From assembly GCA_014526335.1 (NCBI GenBank), contig JACTAT010000036.1:1356712-1420711 (forward strand): a DNA stretch of 64,000 nt, read 5' to 3'. Source of the DNA: Chrysaora quinquecirrha. Taxonomy: Eukaryota > Cnidaria > Scyphozoa > Semaeostomeae > Pelagiidae. The notes under the pieces were generated by a model, which did not search any database, had not been told where the DNA came from, and saw only the letters and a list, made by a program, of their open reading frames with translations. Shown here piece by piece: positions 34,201-44,129 of the stretch (positions are counted from its first letter, which is position 1; every line of letters begins with the position of its first letter). Made by a program: the position numbers and the translations under genes.

Positions 34201-37200
34201 TTTGCATTTCCTTTCTAAGAACATCTGCTTTCGTAACCTACATCTTGTTTTGATGCCTAGGCCAAAATTACCAGTATTTCTGCAGATTTTGTTGCCGGTA
34301 CCAGGGCCAAAATCGATTTGACGGTTGAGATTCGAGGAAATTTGATTTGGGGCCTGGGATGAGGTTGCGTGAGATCACCATCGTCTTATGGAAACCAGTC
34401 TTTAGCATTGCGGTATTACCTTGAATAAGCACCCTCCTTTGGTTTGAGTCGGTCATCAGGTTGGCCCCAGGCACTCCTTTGATAGTGTATGTGCAAGCTC
34501 TTGTTGGAAGGAGTCAAGGGATACCTTTTGCCTGTTGTTTCCAAACTTAGTTTTCGGTAAAACGTTAACTTAATCATAAATTTTCAATTAGAAATGCCTG
34601 TCTTTGAGATGGTTTGCAAACAAGCGCACCGGTCGCTTAATGAGCGCTTAATCGAGAAAATACGGTACTGCTGTCTATGACCGCACTCTTACCTCTTCTG
34701 TTACTCTCTGTTATATCAGAGTTGTAATTTACGCTAAGAGTGCTATAGAAAGTGAGGTTTTATTAGCAATTAGCAGCATTTCAACTGCTAATAGCCAGTC
34801 GACCTTCAAACAACTATGACTACACGTTTTTTTTGTAAGGAACCTTTGGTCTGAGTTGAGGCTGGAGTTCCTTAATTTTTCAGCAAAATGAGGCTGAAAG
34901 TTCCTTATACAGTTCCTTGTCGTGAGATATGTTTGCATACTCATTTTTACAGCTAATTCGTACGAACTTGCTTCATTTTCTAGCTTTAAATGTACATGGA
35001 GTCTTTTTTGGAAGAACGATGGGAAATATATTGCTTTTCTGTTATTTTTTTGTGCAAATCGTCTTGTTCTTGAAAAAAAATGTTCTTAGTTTTTCATCTG
35101 AGCCTCGACAGTTCCTAAAGTTCCTTAATATTTGGGAATTTCCAGCCTCGAGTTCCTTATAAAGGTGTTCCTTATAAAAAAACGTGTATACGCCTAGGAG
35201 TGTCACTGTTAATCAACCATTTCCCGTTGCAGCTATAATGGTGTCCTAGAGTTCTATGATACTGGTGATATGACATTATTGAATGCTTGTGAACATTTTA
35301 TGGCGTCTGATGTTCAATGGGATCCTACTGGTAGATATGTTACTACATCTGTTAGTTGGTGGGGCCATAAGGTTAGTGGTTTTTATTGGTTAATCTTCTA
35401 TTAAGATCTTGTTCGATCGTAACCTCTCTTAACCGTTAGACCCATGTGTGGCTAGATACCTTAAAAGTTGTAAAACGCCAACCATAATAAGAAGATAAAA
35501 CAGCTGGTTAAGGGCCTGAAACCTTGGCCAAATGTCGTCAATATTTCCCCAAAGTTCTCTGTGTATGTTTTCTGCAAGATGACCAAACGTTGCAAAAAGT
35601 TTAGAACATGAATCGTAGACAATGTTTGGTTAAAACTTGTCTAAATTTGGCATGGGCTTAACGTGGAAAATATCATAGTCTACGGCCAATGAGCTGAGAG
35701 GTGAGACCCCAGCTTCTTATACAAGTCTTGAATGTTTTTCGTTTTGTTTTGGGGAAAACGTTTCATGCCAGTCAAGCACTTGTTCAACATATCATTTCAT
35801 ATTATAAAACCTAATCTACAGTACTAATTAAACTTTTATTTTCTCCTTATTTCTAGGTGGACAATGCCTTCAATATCTGGTCATTTCAAGGTCGTTTGCT
35901 CCAAACTCAGCCTTTGGATCAACTGTGCCAATTTCTCTGGCGACCAAGGCCCAAAACATTGCTCTCTGATGAAGATATTAAGGTATTGGGAAATTTTACT
36001 CTTTAAGTCGGTTTATAAAGTATTTTATGTAGTATTAAGGGAGTTCTGACCAGCTGAAGACACTTGGCTTGAGTAAGCATTAGCAGTTGTCTGCAGTCAA
36101 TAAGAGTTTTATACGATGAAACGTTTTGTGGTAGCTACGTCTTGGCAAACAACTTTCAAAAATCAACGTTGGTGTTGCTTTGTTGTAGGATCTGAAGAAG
36201 AATTTCAAGAAGTATCAGAAAATGTTTGAAGCTGAGGATCTTATGAAAGACACTGAAGCATCGAAGGTAGGAATAGTTAAGTTTATATTACATGAAATTT
36301 GAAGGAAACATCCTTAGGCCCTGGCCAAACGATCAAACATTGTTTGTCAAACATTTAAAATTTATTTGTCAAGCAAAATGTTTGACCGTTTGGCCACGTT
36401 CAAAAACATAGCTCTTCTAACATCATTGATAACTAGAAAATCATTGTCAAGCAAGTTCTGCTAGCCACGCCATGTTTTGCGACGTGTCTAAAATGTTCAA
36501 ACATTCATTGCAAAGAAAAATTCAAATATTTGACCAAGGCCTTACACTAGTTTGAAGCAAAGAATATAATGAAATAACCCTCTTGTTACTTTCTTTAAGC
36601 CTTTGGCCAGTGGAATCGAAGCCATTCTAAATTACTTGGCGTATGGCATACTTATATGTCATTGCATACCACAGTTGAATCCCAGTATATGGAAAGCCCC
36701 GGAAAGAAAGAATTTCCTAAACAGAGAAATAAATGTCTTGCCTCTTGAAAAACGAATTCCATAAATATTCTCTCGGTTTAAAGGACTCCCGGCATAGCAA
36801 ACACGTTTCTGGTTACCTCGGAGTTGGCAATGCCCCAATTCAATTTTCTAGCATCAAACGCCATGGGCTTAATACATTCCTCCCACTCTTTCGGAAAACA
36901 GTTACAACAACAACAACAACAACAAAATTGCTGTTTCCTTAGAGTAGTTGGAGCGAGTGGTAGAGTGTGGAGGAGCGTAACTACGACGAATGTAATATGT
37001 CTACAAACGCCATTTGTATTTCCAATTTGCACTGAATTGCCTATTGTTCTGGTGACAAACTAAATGAGAAATTATATTCAGAACTGGCAAAAAATACTCA
37101 TCTCATAAATCTATGCCTGCCTGCAAATGTGGTCCTTTCAACTAAAGTAAGCTGGCTTTCTAATTTTTTTCTGAAATTGCAGGAAATCATCGACAGAAGA

Positions 37201-38552
37201 AGAGCTCTGTTCAAAGAATTTGCAGTTCTTCGAGAGGAACTCATTTCTCGATACGATGATTTTAAAGACTACAGAATCCATTTGCGAGGTAAGAGAGACT
37301 GTTTTTATGATGCTCTATGATGCAAACGGTTATAGCAGAAAGGTCGAGCAGGCGTGGTCGGGCCAGCGCTGGAAGAAAGGTTTTCCTTCCTTATATCAAA
37401 GGTTAATAATCACTATTTCCTGCAAAATCAGCCCAAATTTCCTACAATTTGAAACGTTTCAAAGATTTGAGTAAGCTTTTCAAAGAAAATTTCCTGGGAA
37501 CTTGCAAGAAATTTCCTGCGTAAGATGTTAGCCGAAAAATTCCTGGCAGCGCTACTGGACATTTTCAAGACCTGACTCGGGTTGACAAGGAACTTGTTTT
37601 GTAAGCCTGGTTTCCAGTCCCTCGCTTGCTTTTGCCGAGTGTTGTTTGCATGTAACTGAAGCTTTGGAAATGTTTGCCAGCTGTCATAAAAATTTTTTCC
37701 ATGGGCTATCGCTGAATTTTATGAAAACTGTGGCAACACTTAAAATTTTTAAAGAAACCAAAATATTGAAAGAAACCTTTCGCGTTGTTTTTGACAATCG
37801 TGTTTCCAAAGGTCGCCAGTGTGTTTTCCTGTCGCTAGCCTGTCGTTGACTCGGCAATGCTCAGGGACACCTAAAAAGGTGTCGCTTACATGTCGTTGGT
37901 TGTCGCTGAAGTAGTTGTAAGAGTGTTCCCAAAGTCTTGCCAACTTATTTAACAGAACTCGGCTTTAAACTTTTTCATATAAATTGCTCGACAAATTCTG
38001 CTTGTCAAGCAATGTTTCGTGGTGTGAGCAAACGTCCGAACATAAGCAAATTGCAAATGTTTGGCAAACAATATTTAATTGTTTGGAGATGGCTTCAAGC
38101 AAAGGCCTGATGTTTCAACGTGAAATGCAAAGACGCTGATTTTTCATGATGTAAGGCCCTTGCCAAACGATCAAACATTGTTTGTCAAACATTAAAAGTT
38201 GGCTTGCAAGCAAAATGTTTTGCCGTTTGGTCACGTCTCAAAACAATGCCCATCAACCAATTTTACTTAAATATTTATACACTTTTTCAAAAATAACTTC
38301 CAATGAATTCTGCTTATTTATTCTTATCAAGTATTGTTTTGTGACGTGGCTAAACGTTAAAACATTGTTTGATAAGCAAATTCCAAATGTTTGATAAACA
38401 ATATTTGACCGTTTGGCCAAGGCCTAATGAATCAATATTCTGTTTTTAAAGGCATTGACACTGATTCTTTGTATTTGGACACTGATATCGAAGAGGAAAC
38501 CATTGAATTCTTTATCAAGGAAGAAATTGAAGTAATCGAAGAAGGCGAGTAA
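23238..38552 (+). CDS. EIF3B: EIF3B: translation initiation factor 3 subunit B
   Basis: Core scaffold of eIF3 on the 40S ribosome. Exons: 23238-23391, 24659-24851, 25505-25624, 26160-26217, 26568-26696, 27273-27430, 28358-28403, 29322-29404, 29904-29970, 30111-30157, 30692-30829, 31872-31943, 32090-32162, 32971-33099, 33495-33573, 35233-35371, 35857-35982, 36189-36266, 37183-37288, 38452-38552; ~698 aa. Shows an acidic N-terminus ([18 protein letters not shown]), an RRM at ~65-155 ([12 protein letters not shown] and KGYIFLEF as RNP motifs), the WD-like propeller ([39 protein letters not shown]) and a C-terminal helix ending [14 protein letters not shown] that in other species docks eIF3i/g. 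Shorter than human (814 aa), mainly at the N-terminus. Every junction is GT-AG and in phase except exon 11 to 12: one A is missing in 30806-30811, and adding it restores the conserved SFNVAS-CKMYW. Copy 2 is taken as functional because exon 2 is complete. Confidence 0.96.
23918..24280. mobile_element. Foldback MITE family C (EIF3B intron 1)
   Basis: The ends are AAAATTTTTCGAAATCACAAG and the inverted CTTGTGATTTCTAAAAATTTT. Internal inverted words include AGGTGCAAAGTTTTACTATG and GTTCAAAGTTTAC against GGAACTTTGAATG. A second copy is at 50903-51246. Neither encodes protein. Confidence 0.8.
25640..26000 (+). repeat. Dispersed repeat H, long copy (EIF3B intron 3)
   Basis: A ~350-bp block (TTCGTTTTCTCACTTTGACTC ... 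CTGCTGTATCCCATGAGCTGA ... AGTCTGTTTCTGACGTTTG ... GTGTCAGACGAAAA) recurs in ZZEF1 introns at 58880-59160 and, without the tail, at 62530-62690. The shared tail also occurs alone at 18263, 47851 and reversed at 63700. In some copies the tail has TCTGAC facing GTCAGA and would form a short hairpin. No RNA polymerase III boxes or TIRs were recognised, so the class is unknown. The start of this block also lies in the EIF3B duplicate (21900-22085). Confidence 0.65.
26988..27140. mobile_element. MITE family 1, 3'-truncated copy (EIF3B intron 5)
   Basis: After TAA (26985-26987) it begins GACCCTGGCCAAATGATC and runs through CAAACATTG, TTTGTCAAACATTTGAA and GGCCACATCACAAAATATTG, but the matching right end is not found. 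Confidence 0.65.
27467..27505. repeat. GTAT microsatellite
   Basis: About eight GTAT units in EIF3B intron 6, shortly upstream of the degenerate CTAA array. Confidence 0.85.
27630..27778. repeat. Imperfect inverted repeat (EIF3B intron 6)
   Basis: GTTGGCTGAAATATGGCCAT at ~27636 is mirrored by ATGGCCGTATCTCAGCCAAT at ~27755, with arms of ~60 bp. The right arm ends exactly where the CTAA array begins. Confidence 0.6.
27777..28262. repeat. Degenerate CTAA tetranucleotide array (~485 bp)
   Basis: Long run of CTAA/ACTA units with interspersed variants (AACTAGCTAG, AATAACTA) filling most of EIF3B intron 6. The outer parts are cleaner than the middle. Confidence 0.92.
28537..28735 (+). repeat. Third copy of an EIF3B intron 2 segment, in intron 7
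   Basis: TTATTTTCAAACTTGTTTCA ... GGAAATCATTGTCCAGCGTA ... TTGATGGTATTCTATTGGG matches 24858-25050 (intron 2) and 21230-21425 (duplicate intron 2'). The intron 2 and 2' copies are explained by the gene duplication; this one is not. It may be a mobile repeat or a separate copy event. Confidence 0.75.
29450..29775 (+). mobile_element. tRNA-derived SINE, one full and one partial copy in tandem (EIF3B intron 8)
   Basis: The first copy has an A box CTATACCTCAGTGG, a B-box-like AGATTCGAATGCC and a tail (GTATGCCACTTGTTGAAAAA, TGTACAATTATGTATAG, GGCTCAACATGGCCG). A second head (GCTCTATAGCTCAGTGG at ~29727) follows and breaks off after CATGCAG. The same family is at 55195-55440 and reversed at 15255. 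No cloverleaf or acceptor stem is present, so neither is a tRNA gene. Confidence 0.75.
30198..30430. mobile_element. Short foldback element (EIF3B intron 10)
   Basis: GGAATAATTTCCTTAGTTACG faces CGTAACTAAGGAAATTATTC across a ~28-bp loop. The outer arms carry GCAAAAGATGGCCGCC and GGCCGCCATCTTTTGC. Total length is ~230 bp with arms of ~100 bp and no coding capacity. Confidence 0.8.
31400..31490 (+). repeat. Dispersed repeat I, copy 1 (EIF3B intron 11)
   Basis: GAGTGCTATAACGATTGAGG, TTTTATTAGCAACTAGCAGA, then CTGCTAGTAGCCAGTCGACC. Copies 2 and 3 are at 33190 and 34728. The core forms a hairpin (CTAGCAG ... CTGCTAG). Confidence 0.7.
32435..32711. mobile_element. MITE family 1 (EIF3B intron 13)
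   Basis: It begins GAACCTAGCCAAACAATC after TTAA and ends TTTGATCGTTTGGCCAGGGCC-like, with the usual inverted core. The target duplication is only partly readable (TAA on the left, TTTA on the right). Confidence 0.75.
33190..33280 (+). repeat. Dispersed repeat I, copy 2 (EIF3B intron 14)
   Basis: GTGCTAGAGAAACCGAGG, TTTTATTAGCAATTAGCAGC, ATTTCAACTGCTAATAGCC. The 7-8 bp stem ATTAGCAG/CTGCTAAT with a CATTTCAA loop is perfect here. Confidence 0.75.
33956..34367. mobile_element. Mutator-like MITE with perfect 9-bp target duplication (EIF3B intron 15)
   Basis: The left end CAACCTCGTCCCCAGGGTG and right end ...GCCTGGGATGAGGTTG are inverted. The flanks are identical 9-mers, CGTGAGATC (33947-33955 and 34368-34376). 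A 9-bp duplication is typical of Mutator-like elements (family knowledge). It is 412 bp with no transposase. A related copy lies at 54495-54905. Confidence 0.85.
34728..34822 (+). repeat. Dispersed repeat I, copy 3 (EIF3B intron 15)
   Basis: GAGTGCTATAGAAAGTGAGG, TTTTATTAGCAATTAGCAGC, CTGCTAATAGCCAGTCGACC; nearly identical to copy 2. It directly abuts the foldback element that begins at 34821. Confidence 0.75.
34821..35188. mobile_element. Foldback MITE family B (EIF3B intron 15)
   Basis: The left end TACACGTTTTTTTTGTAAGG and right end CCTTATAAAAAAACGTGTA are inverted. Repeated GTTCCTTA words fill both arms. It ends 44 bp before exon 16 of EIF3B. Family members: 39715-40065, 48800-49160, 52438-52756. 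TA at both tips suggests a TA target. Confidence 0.75.
36317..36541. mobile_element. MITE family 1, TTA-flanked (EIF3B intron 18)
   Basis: GGCCCTGGCCAAACGATC at the left and TTTGACCAAGGCC at the right, between TTA (36314-36316) and TTA (36542-36544). It is 225 bp and begins 50 bp after the exon 18 donor. Confidence 0.85.
37978..38100. mobile_element. MITE family 1, right-half fragment (EIF3B intron 19)
   Basis: It contains GCTTGTCAAGCAATGTTTCG, GCAAATTGCAAATGTTTGG and AATTGTTTGGAGATGGC, the order of the right half of family 1. The left half is missing. Confidence 0.6.
38155..38424. mobile_element. MITE family 1, TAA-flanked, next to last EIF3B exon
   Basis: It starts GGCCCTTGCCAAACGATC after TAA (38152-38154) and ends GTTTGGCCAAGGCC before TAA (38425-38427). 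Its right end is only 27 bp from the acceptor of EIF3B exon 20, so only a short polypyrimidine tract separates them. Confidence 0.88.
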
Positions 38553-39547
38553 ACGATTTAAAGAAACACAGAAACGATACCATTTACCTTACCATAAAAA
38601 ATAACTCTACCTGAACACAAGACCTCGAAGCTGAACTTCAAGGTCTTGTAACTGCAATTTGGACTTCATAATTGACTCCATTATGTTGTTATGCTCTTGT
38701 TGGTGTATTGATAAGCCTATAGGTATGCGTAGGTATGTGCAATGCATTTTGCAATGTATTAATGATATACATCTTAGCATTGATCTTAAATGGCATCTCA
38801 AACTTCCTTGGAAAAGGAGGCATGGAAATTTAACTCTAGCTATCGATTAGTTATCGATTAAGAAATTATATTTTTGGAATTACTGAAATGGTACGAACTG
38901 ATGAAATAACCTCTGCTTTCTGCTGCATATGCGAACTTCTTTTGAAACATTTTTTTGCCTTGGACCGTAATTCCAAGCCATCAAACATTGTTTGTCAAAC
39001 ATTTGAAATTTTCTTCCCAAGCAATGTTTGAACACTTGGGCACGTCACAAGGCTTTGTTTCACAAGCAAAAATATGCAGAATGTGGTCGTGGTGCGCGAT
39101 GTTTTGATAAAGTTCAAAATCATTTTTGCTTAACACAGAACAAAGTTAAGGCGAGCAATGTTTTGCAACGTGGCCAAAGGATAAAGCATTTTGCTTGACA
39201 AACGCATTTCAAATGTTTGACAATGTTTGATCGTTTGGTCAACGCCTAGCATACTGTGTTCTAAAGAAGAACGACCCATTGGGGGTAGGGGGTGACGAAT
39301 AGGGTGGGTGGGAGGGTAAACTTTGTAACGCAAAGTAATGTAGGCTGAACCCTGACAATTTGTGGAGACAAAGAAGGCAGATGGACAGCATGGTCCAATA
39401 CGCAACAAAGGATGTTGGGGGCATGGACCCGAGAGACTACCCGGAATTTGTGACCAGTACACATGGTTTTTTTGTGGTTTCTACTTATTTCAGGTTTCAA
39501 GTTACAACTTCATTCGCTCTGAATTTGAGAAGAATCAAGCAGAAAAG
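38553..39547. other. EIF3B 3' flank and intergenic region
   Basis: The presumed EIF3B 3' UTR has no clear AATAAA near the stop. A short inverted pair (GACCTCGAAGCTGAA / TTCAAGGTCTTG) lies at 38620-38650. One MITE family 1 copy is present. No gene was found. Confidence 0.5.
38971..39246. mobile_element. MITE family 1, diverged tips (EIF3B-amine oxidase intergenic)
   Basis: It carries CCATCAAACATTGTTTGTC near the left end and TTTGATCGTTTGGTCAACGCC at the right. TAA precedes it (38968-38970) and TAG follows, so the duplication has one mismatch. Confidence 0.7.
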
Positions 39548-42500
39548 ATGTCTGGCGATTTGAAGGAACGGGAGTACCAAAAAGGTGAGGAATACCTCAT
39601 TTTAAGGAAAATTTATCACTCCACATTACATTGGAAAAGTCCAGTAGGTTTGGGGCGGGGCCCCAAGAAGTTTTCTGCTGATCACGTCCTTTGCTTTTGC
39701 AGGTTACACTCTTTTTTATAAGAACAATTTATAAGAACCCGAACCTGGAGTTTGCCCAGATTTTAAGAACAAATTAAGAACAAGCAGAGGCTGGCCTTTT
39801 CGATAGCCCTAAGAATATCAGCTAAATATTTAACTAAGACAGTCAGACTGAACGTAAAAAGCAAGCGAACAAGGAAATAGACAAGAATGCTGCATTTTCG
39901 CACAAACCTAGTACCACCCCAGACTTTCATTGAAAAATATAGCTTTCTTAGTAACCAAGGAATTAAGAACAGATTAAGAACATTTCAGGCTCAAAAACGG
40001 CAAACATTTAAGAACAGCCAGCCAGAACATCAAAATTTCTTGGTTCTTATAAAAAAAAGAGTGTACTTCAAACGAATTAAGTGTTCGTGTTTCCAGAGAT
40101 ATTAGAACTTTTTGCATTAAACACTTTTTTCACTGCACCTTTTTACTGTTTATCACTGCAAAAATCCATTTTATCACTGAAAAAGTGGTTAACACTGGAC
40201 CTTAAAATTACGTATGGCAGCACCCTATTATCTATTTCTTCATATCAGGTGTTTGAAAGACCCCGAGGACATCGCTGTTTCTCTTGCATAAATGCTACTG
40301 TAAAGAGTGAGAATCACTTGATTTCTGTGGATTCTTTGACAACTTTTTGTACAATCGGATTTTGAGCAAGTAAATTTTGACTTAGGCTTGCAGTTCTTAA
40401 ATTGTCTCTTACTTTAAAGTCTCAGCAACTAGTTAGAAGCGTAAAATAAGAATTGGGCGGTTGCTTAAAAGTGTATAAGCTGTAAGGTTGCCTATTGTTC
40501 CTTTTGTTTTTAGAACAATGGTGTCCCCAAAAAAGTTTTCGGTTCCTACAGACCTGATAGCGGAAACGTGACCAAATTGGACCTTAGGACTCAGCTTTGT
40601 AGTTCAATTTTTCAATTTCAATTTTTTTCAATTTTTATTAATGACTTGAAACTTAAAATCTATCCCTGATCAATTTTTTTTTTAAATTTTAAACTTGACA
40701 GCGGATGTTTTTTCCACATAGGTTCGGTATCAAAGAAAACACCATTATTGGTCAAAGGGATTTTGGCAATTCTCTTGCTGCTGGTAATAGCTCTTGCTAA
40801 TGCAAGCAGTGACGGCACGAGCAGCTCAAACAAATGCATGTCTCCATATAAACAAGACACTCGCCTTCCCAAAGATCCGACTGTATTCCAAGATCTATCA
40901 CTCGAAGAATACCATGCGGTTCGTGACTACATGATCAAGAACTCCGGACTGAATATCGTCCCTTATGCCCAGTCTAAAGAAAACACTAATAATATATATC
41001 TGATTGAGCTCTACATTCCGAAGAAATCAGAAGTTCTGGCCTATTTGGATAGCAACGGCAAGAAACCCACGAGAAAAGCTCGCGTTATCATCACGAATGG
41101 CGCGAAGACCCCACCTGACGTTGAGGAATACCTGGTGGAGCCACTGCCAAAACCAAACAAACACACAAAATTGGTCATGGCGGGATATACGGACCCAGTT
41201 CCCTTCGGTTCCAGGCCCTACACTTACAGAGAGGACGCGGCTATTTTTGACATTTCCAAGAACGTATCACGCGATGCCTACGTCATTTTGAAGGAGAGCT
41301 TTGGATTCTGGTACCACAATTGTACTAAGAATTGTCTTATCCCGTTCGCAGATGGTGTGGCAGCAACGGACAAAGCTGGCGATCGACAGACTTGGGTAGT
41401 GTTTTTCATGAACGAAAGGGGTTATAATGTGTTGCCTGTTCCTTTTGGATTCCTAATTGATCATGCTGACAAAGATACAACGAAATGGAAAATTCTTCAG
41501 GTACAACAATTAAGAAATTATAATTTAGAAATTTTATTAAGAAACCGCTTAACCTGAGAAAATTTTCGACCCGGGTCGTACGCGATATTTTATAGCATCT
41601 CCAGGTGATATTTTGAAGAAACGTAAAGCTTTTCTTGTCGAACGTTAAGAGATGAAATATTGTTAGTCTCCGATTTCGCGGCCAGAACATCAAAATAACG
41701 CTATCTACTGTACTGATAACGGCACGCGGCGGTGCGGTGACTCCAACTCGACAATGCAGCGGGGCGTTAGCGGGTGTGTCGTAACAATGAGCTCATCGCC
41801 CTCAAATTTATGAAACGTGTTCGAGTTCCCGAGAGATCATCAAGATCCCACCCAAGCTACCCATCCAGTATTAACTAACACAGAGGCCCTATATTATGGG
41901 TAATAAAATCACAATCTTCGACGCTATTACGACTCAAGTAGACTGAGCTTTGTGAGTCTTCTATATCCCTCTTTTCTCTATAGGATTTCCGTGCGAGAAT
42001 TTCAGCGCGAAACCCACAGCACATACCCGTAGCAATGTGATATGTAGTAATCCCCCTAATCCCCCAAGACTTTAAATCATGGTACTCGGCACTTAAAACA
42101 TTAGAAAAAAGATTGTTTCTAGTCTTCCGTTAACCCCCTGGTAACGGTCTCCAATAGCTAGCCGTCATTCCTACATAGGTAAATAGACATAGGTAAATAG
42201 CCCTTTTTACACTACAAAAATCTAACCCTCTTTAACTTCAACCTAGTCGAACCTGGTTAAATTTTGATAGTTTCAAAACTTACTAACCTTGGTTGAACCC
42301 GGATTGAAGTAACCGACATCTGATGGTGGGTTACTTTAACACTATAGGGCCCTTCAACCGTTTCAGCAGTTTCAGACAATGTTTGTCAAACAAAGTCCGA
42401 CCCCTCCGTTTACCAAACCCCAAAAAGTTTAACCTGGTTAACTTCAACCTATTCGAACCCCCAGAAATTTCGTAGTTTAAACAGGGCTATAAAGCATCAG

Positions 42501-44129
42501 TTTAATCTCTGAAATTGCGATGCTTTTTCATCTGTAGATTTCGTCTTCGTTCTGAAGGCTTTCAGTTTATATTTTAAGTAAAATCTAATCATATTTCATT
42601 CCTTAAAGGTCGTTTACAACAGCCAACTGTTTCCAAGTGTTGCTGATCTTGTTGACAAATACAACAACAACAAGTTGAACAAAACAAAGATGTTCTTAAC
42701 AGATGATCTTGCTGAAGCAGTGTCCTTCAATCGAAGAGACAAATCTTTCCTTAAGAAACCAATGCGAGGTCCAGCTTTAGTCGATCCACAAGGACACAGA
42801 TTTGACATCAAAGGACGCAAAATCAACTATATGGCGTGGCAGTTTCATTATGGAGTTCGCGCAAGCGCAGGCCCTGCCTTATACGACATTCGTTTCAATA
42901 ACACAAGAGTAGTCTACGAATTAAGCATGCAGGAAGCGGTCTCGTTCTATTCCGCGCACGACCCGTGTCAGTCTTCGGCACAGTATTTAGATTCGAGCTT
43001 CAAATCTGGCTCTAGTGACTACGAGTTACTGAAAGGAATAGATTGTCCGGAAAATGCCGTTTATGTGGACAGCTCTCACTTTGTGGACACAGCCGACGCA
43101 ACGACGCACGTGAATTCCGCGTGTATTTTTGAAATCGACCATGGCATACCGCTTCGCCGGCACGTTGAGTTTGATTTGGACGACGGTAAATTTTCGTTTG
43201 TGGCAGGCATGACGGATCATGCTTTAGTACTCAGAACAATTTTGACTCCGTTCAACTATGACTATATTGCAGATTTCATTTTTTACCAAACTGGAGCAAT
43301 TGAAGTGAGATTAAGCACCTCCGGGTACATTCTGGCCACTAATTACTACCCCGCAGAGGCAAAGTACGCTTTTGTGAACCTGCCTCGAATCACTGGGACA
43401 ATCCATGATCACATGATTTTATTCAAAGCGGATATTGATGTTGCTGGGCAACAGAATAGTTACCAGACCCTTGATGTTGTTGTTGAGAATGTGACGTGTT
43501 CGTGGAATCATCTTGGCTATCTCACAAAGAAAAGCATTCAACGAAACACGAAGAAAACTGAACAAGAAGCTTTGCTCCATTACAACTTCGATTTGCCGAA
43601 ATATTTGGTTTTTCATAACGAAAACATGAAAAATAAATACGGAACCCCACGTGGTTATAGGATACAGAATAACCACATGGTCAAGCAAAAATACCCGGAT
43701 GACTATTACGTCACTCGCTCCTCTCCATGGTCAAAGTACCAGTTAGTGGTAACGAAGCATAAAGATAACGAACGATACGGTTCAAGTGTCTGGAATCAAT
43801 ACGGCATGGGTACCCCCGCATTTGATTTTGATCAATATATCAAAGATAACGATAACATAGTGAATGAAGACCTTGTTGCATGGGTTCCGATCGGGGGGTT
43901 ACACATACCGAGCACAGAAGACATCCCGGTGACTGTTACATCTGGGAATCGGTTTTCTTTCTTCATTAGGCCGTTTGGTTATTTTGATGAGGATCCATCG
44001 ATGAGCTCAACCGACGGGGTGCAGATCAAACAAAACAAGAAAGGCGAAAAAACTGTGGAAACTTACGGCACCCCTCCTGGCCAGAATTGTCCCCTTTCTG
44101 ACAGGAAATTCAGCTATATCACGAAATGA
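39548..44129 (+). CDS. Copper-containing amine oxidase (AOC family), membrane-anchored
   Basis: Oxidises primary amines to aldehydes with release of ammonia and hydrogen peroxide, using copper and a topaquinone made from its own tyrosine. Exons 39548-39584, 40722-41500 and 42609-44129 give ~778 aa (human AOC3: 763), all junctions in phase. Residues 1-24 are a short cytoplasmic tail and ~25-38 a hydrophobic anchor (GILAILLLLVIALA), so a type II surface enzyme is likely; an uncleaved signal peptide would look the same. Key residues are present: catalytic Asp (YLDSSFKSG, ~400), topaquinone Tyr in NYDY (~489), copper ligands in HDH (538/540) and LHIPSTEDIP (His ~704). A late RPFGYFDEDPS motif is also family-typical. 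The start is the first ATG in an exon that begins after an AG at 39493; upstream exon sequence may be 5' UTR. Which vertebrate AOC paralogue is closest cannot be told here. Confidence 0.94.
39715..40065. mobile_element. Foldback MITE family B (amine oxidase intron 1)
   Basis: TACACTCTTTTTTATAAGAA at the left faces TTCTTATAAAAAAAAGAGTG at the right. AAGAACA words repeat inside, and TA is found at both tips. Confidence 0.8.
42199..42488. mobile_element. MITE family F-like element (amine oxidase intron 2)
   Basis: AGCCCTTTTTACACTAC at the left faces GTAGTTTAAACAGGGCT at the right. Internal AACTTCAACCTA words occur twice. Length is ~290 bp with no coding capacity. It ends about 120 bp before exon 3. 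Confidence 0.65.

Noticed and set aside
40081..40365. 94-codon + frame in amine oxidase intron 1
   Set aside because: It lies within the intron bounded by in-phase splice sites and shows no homology.
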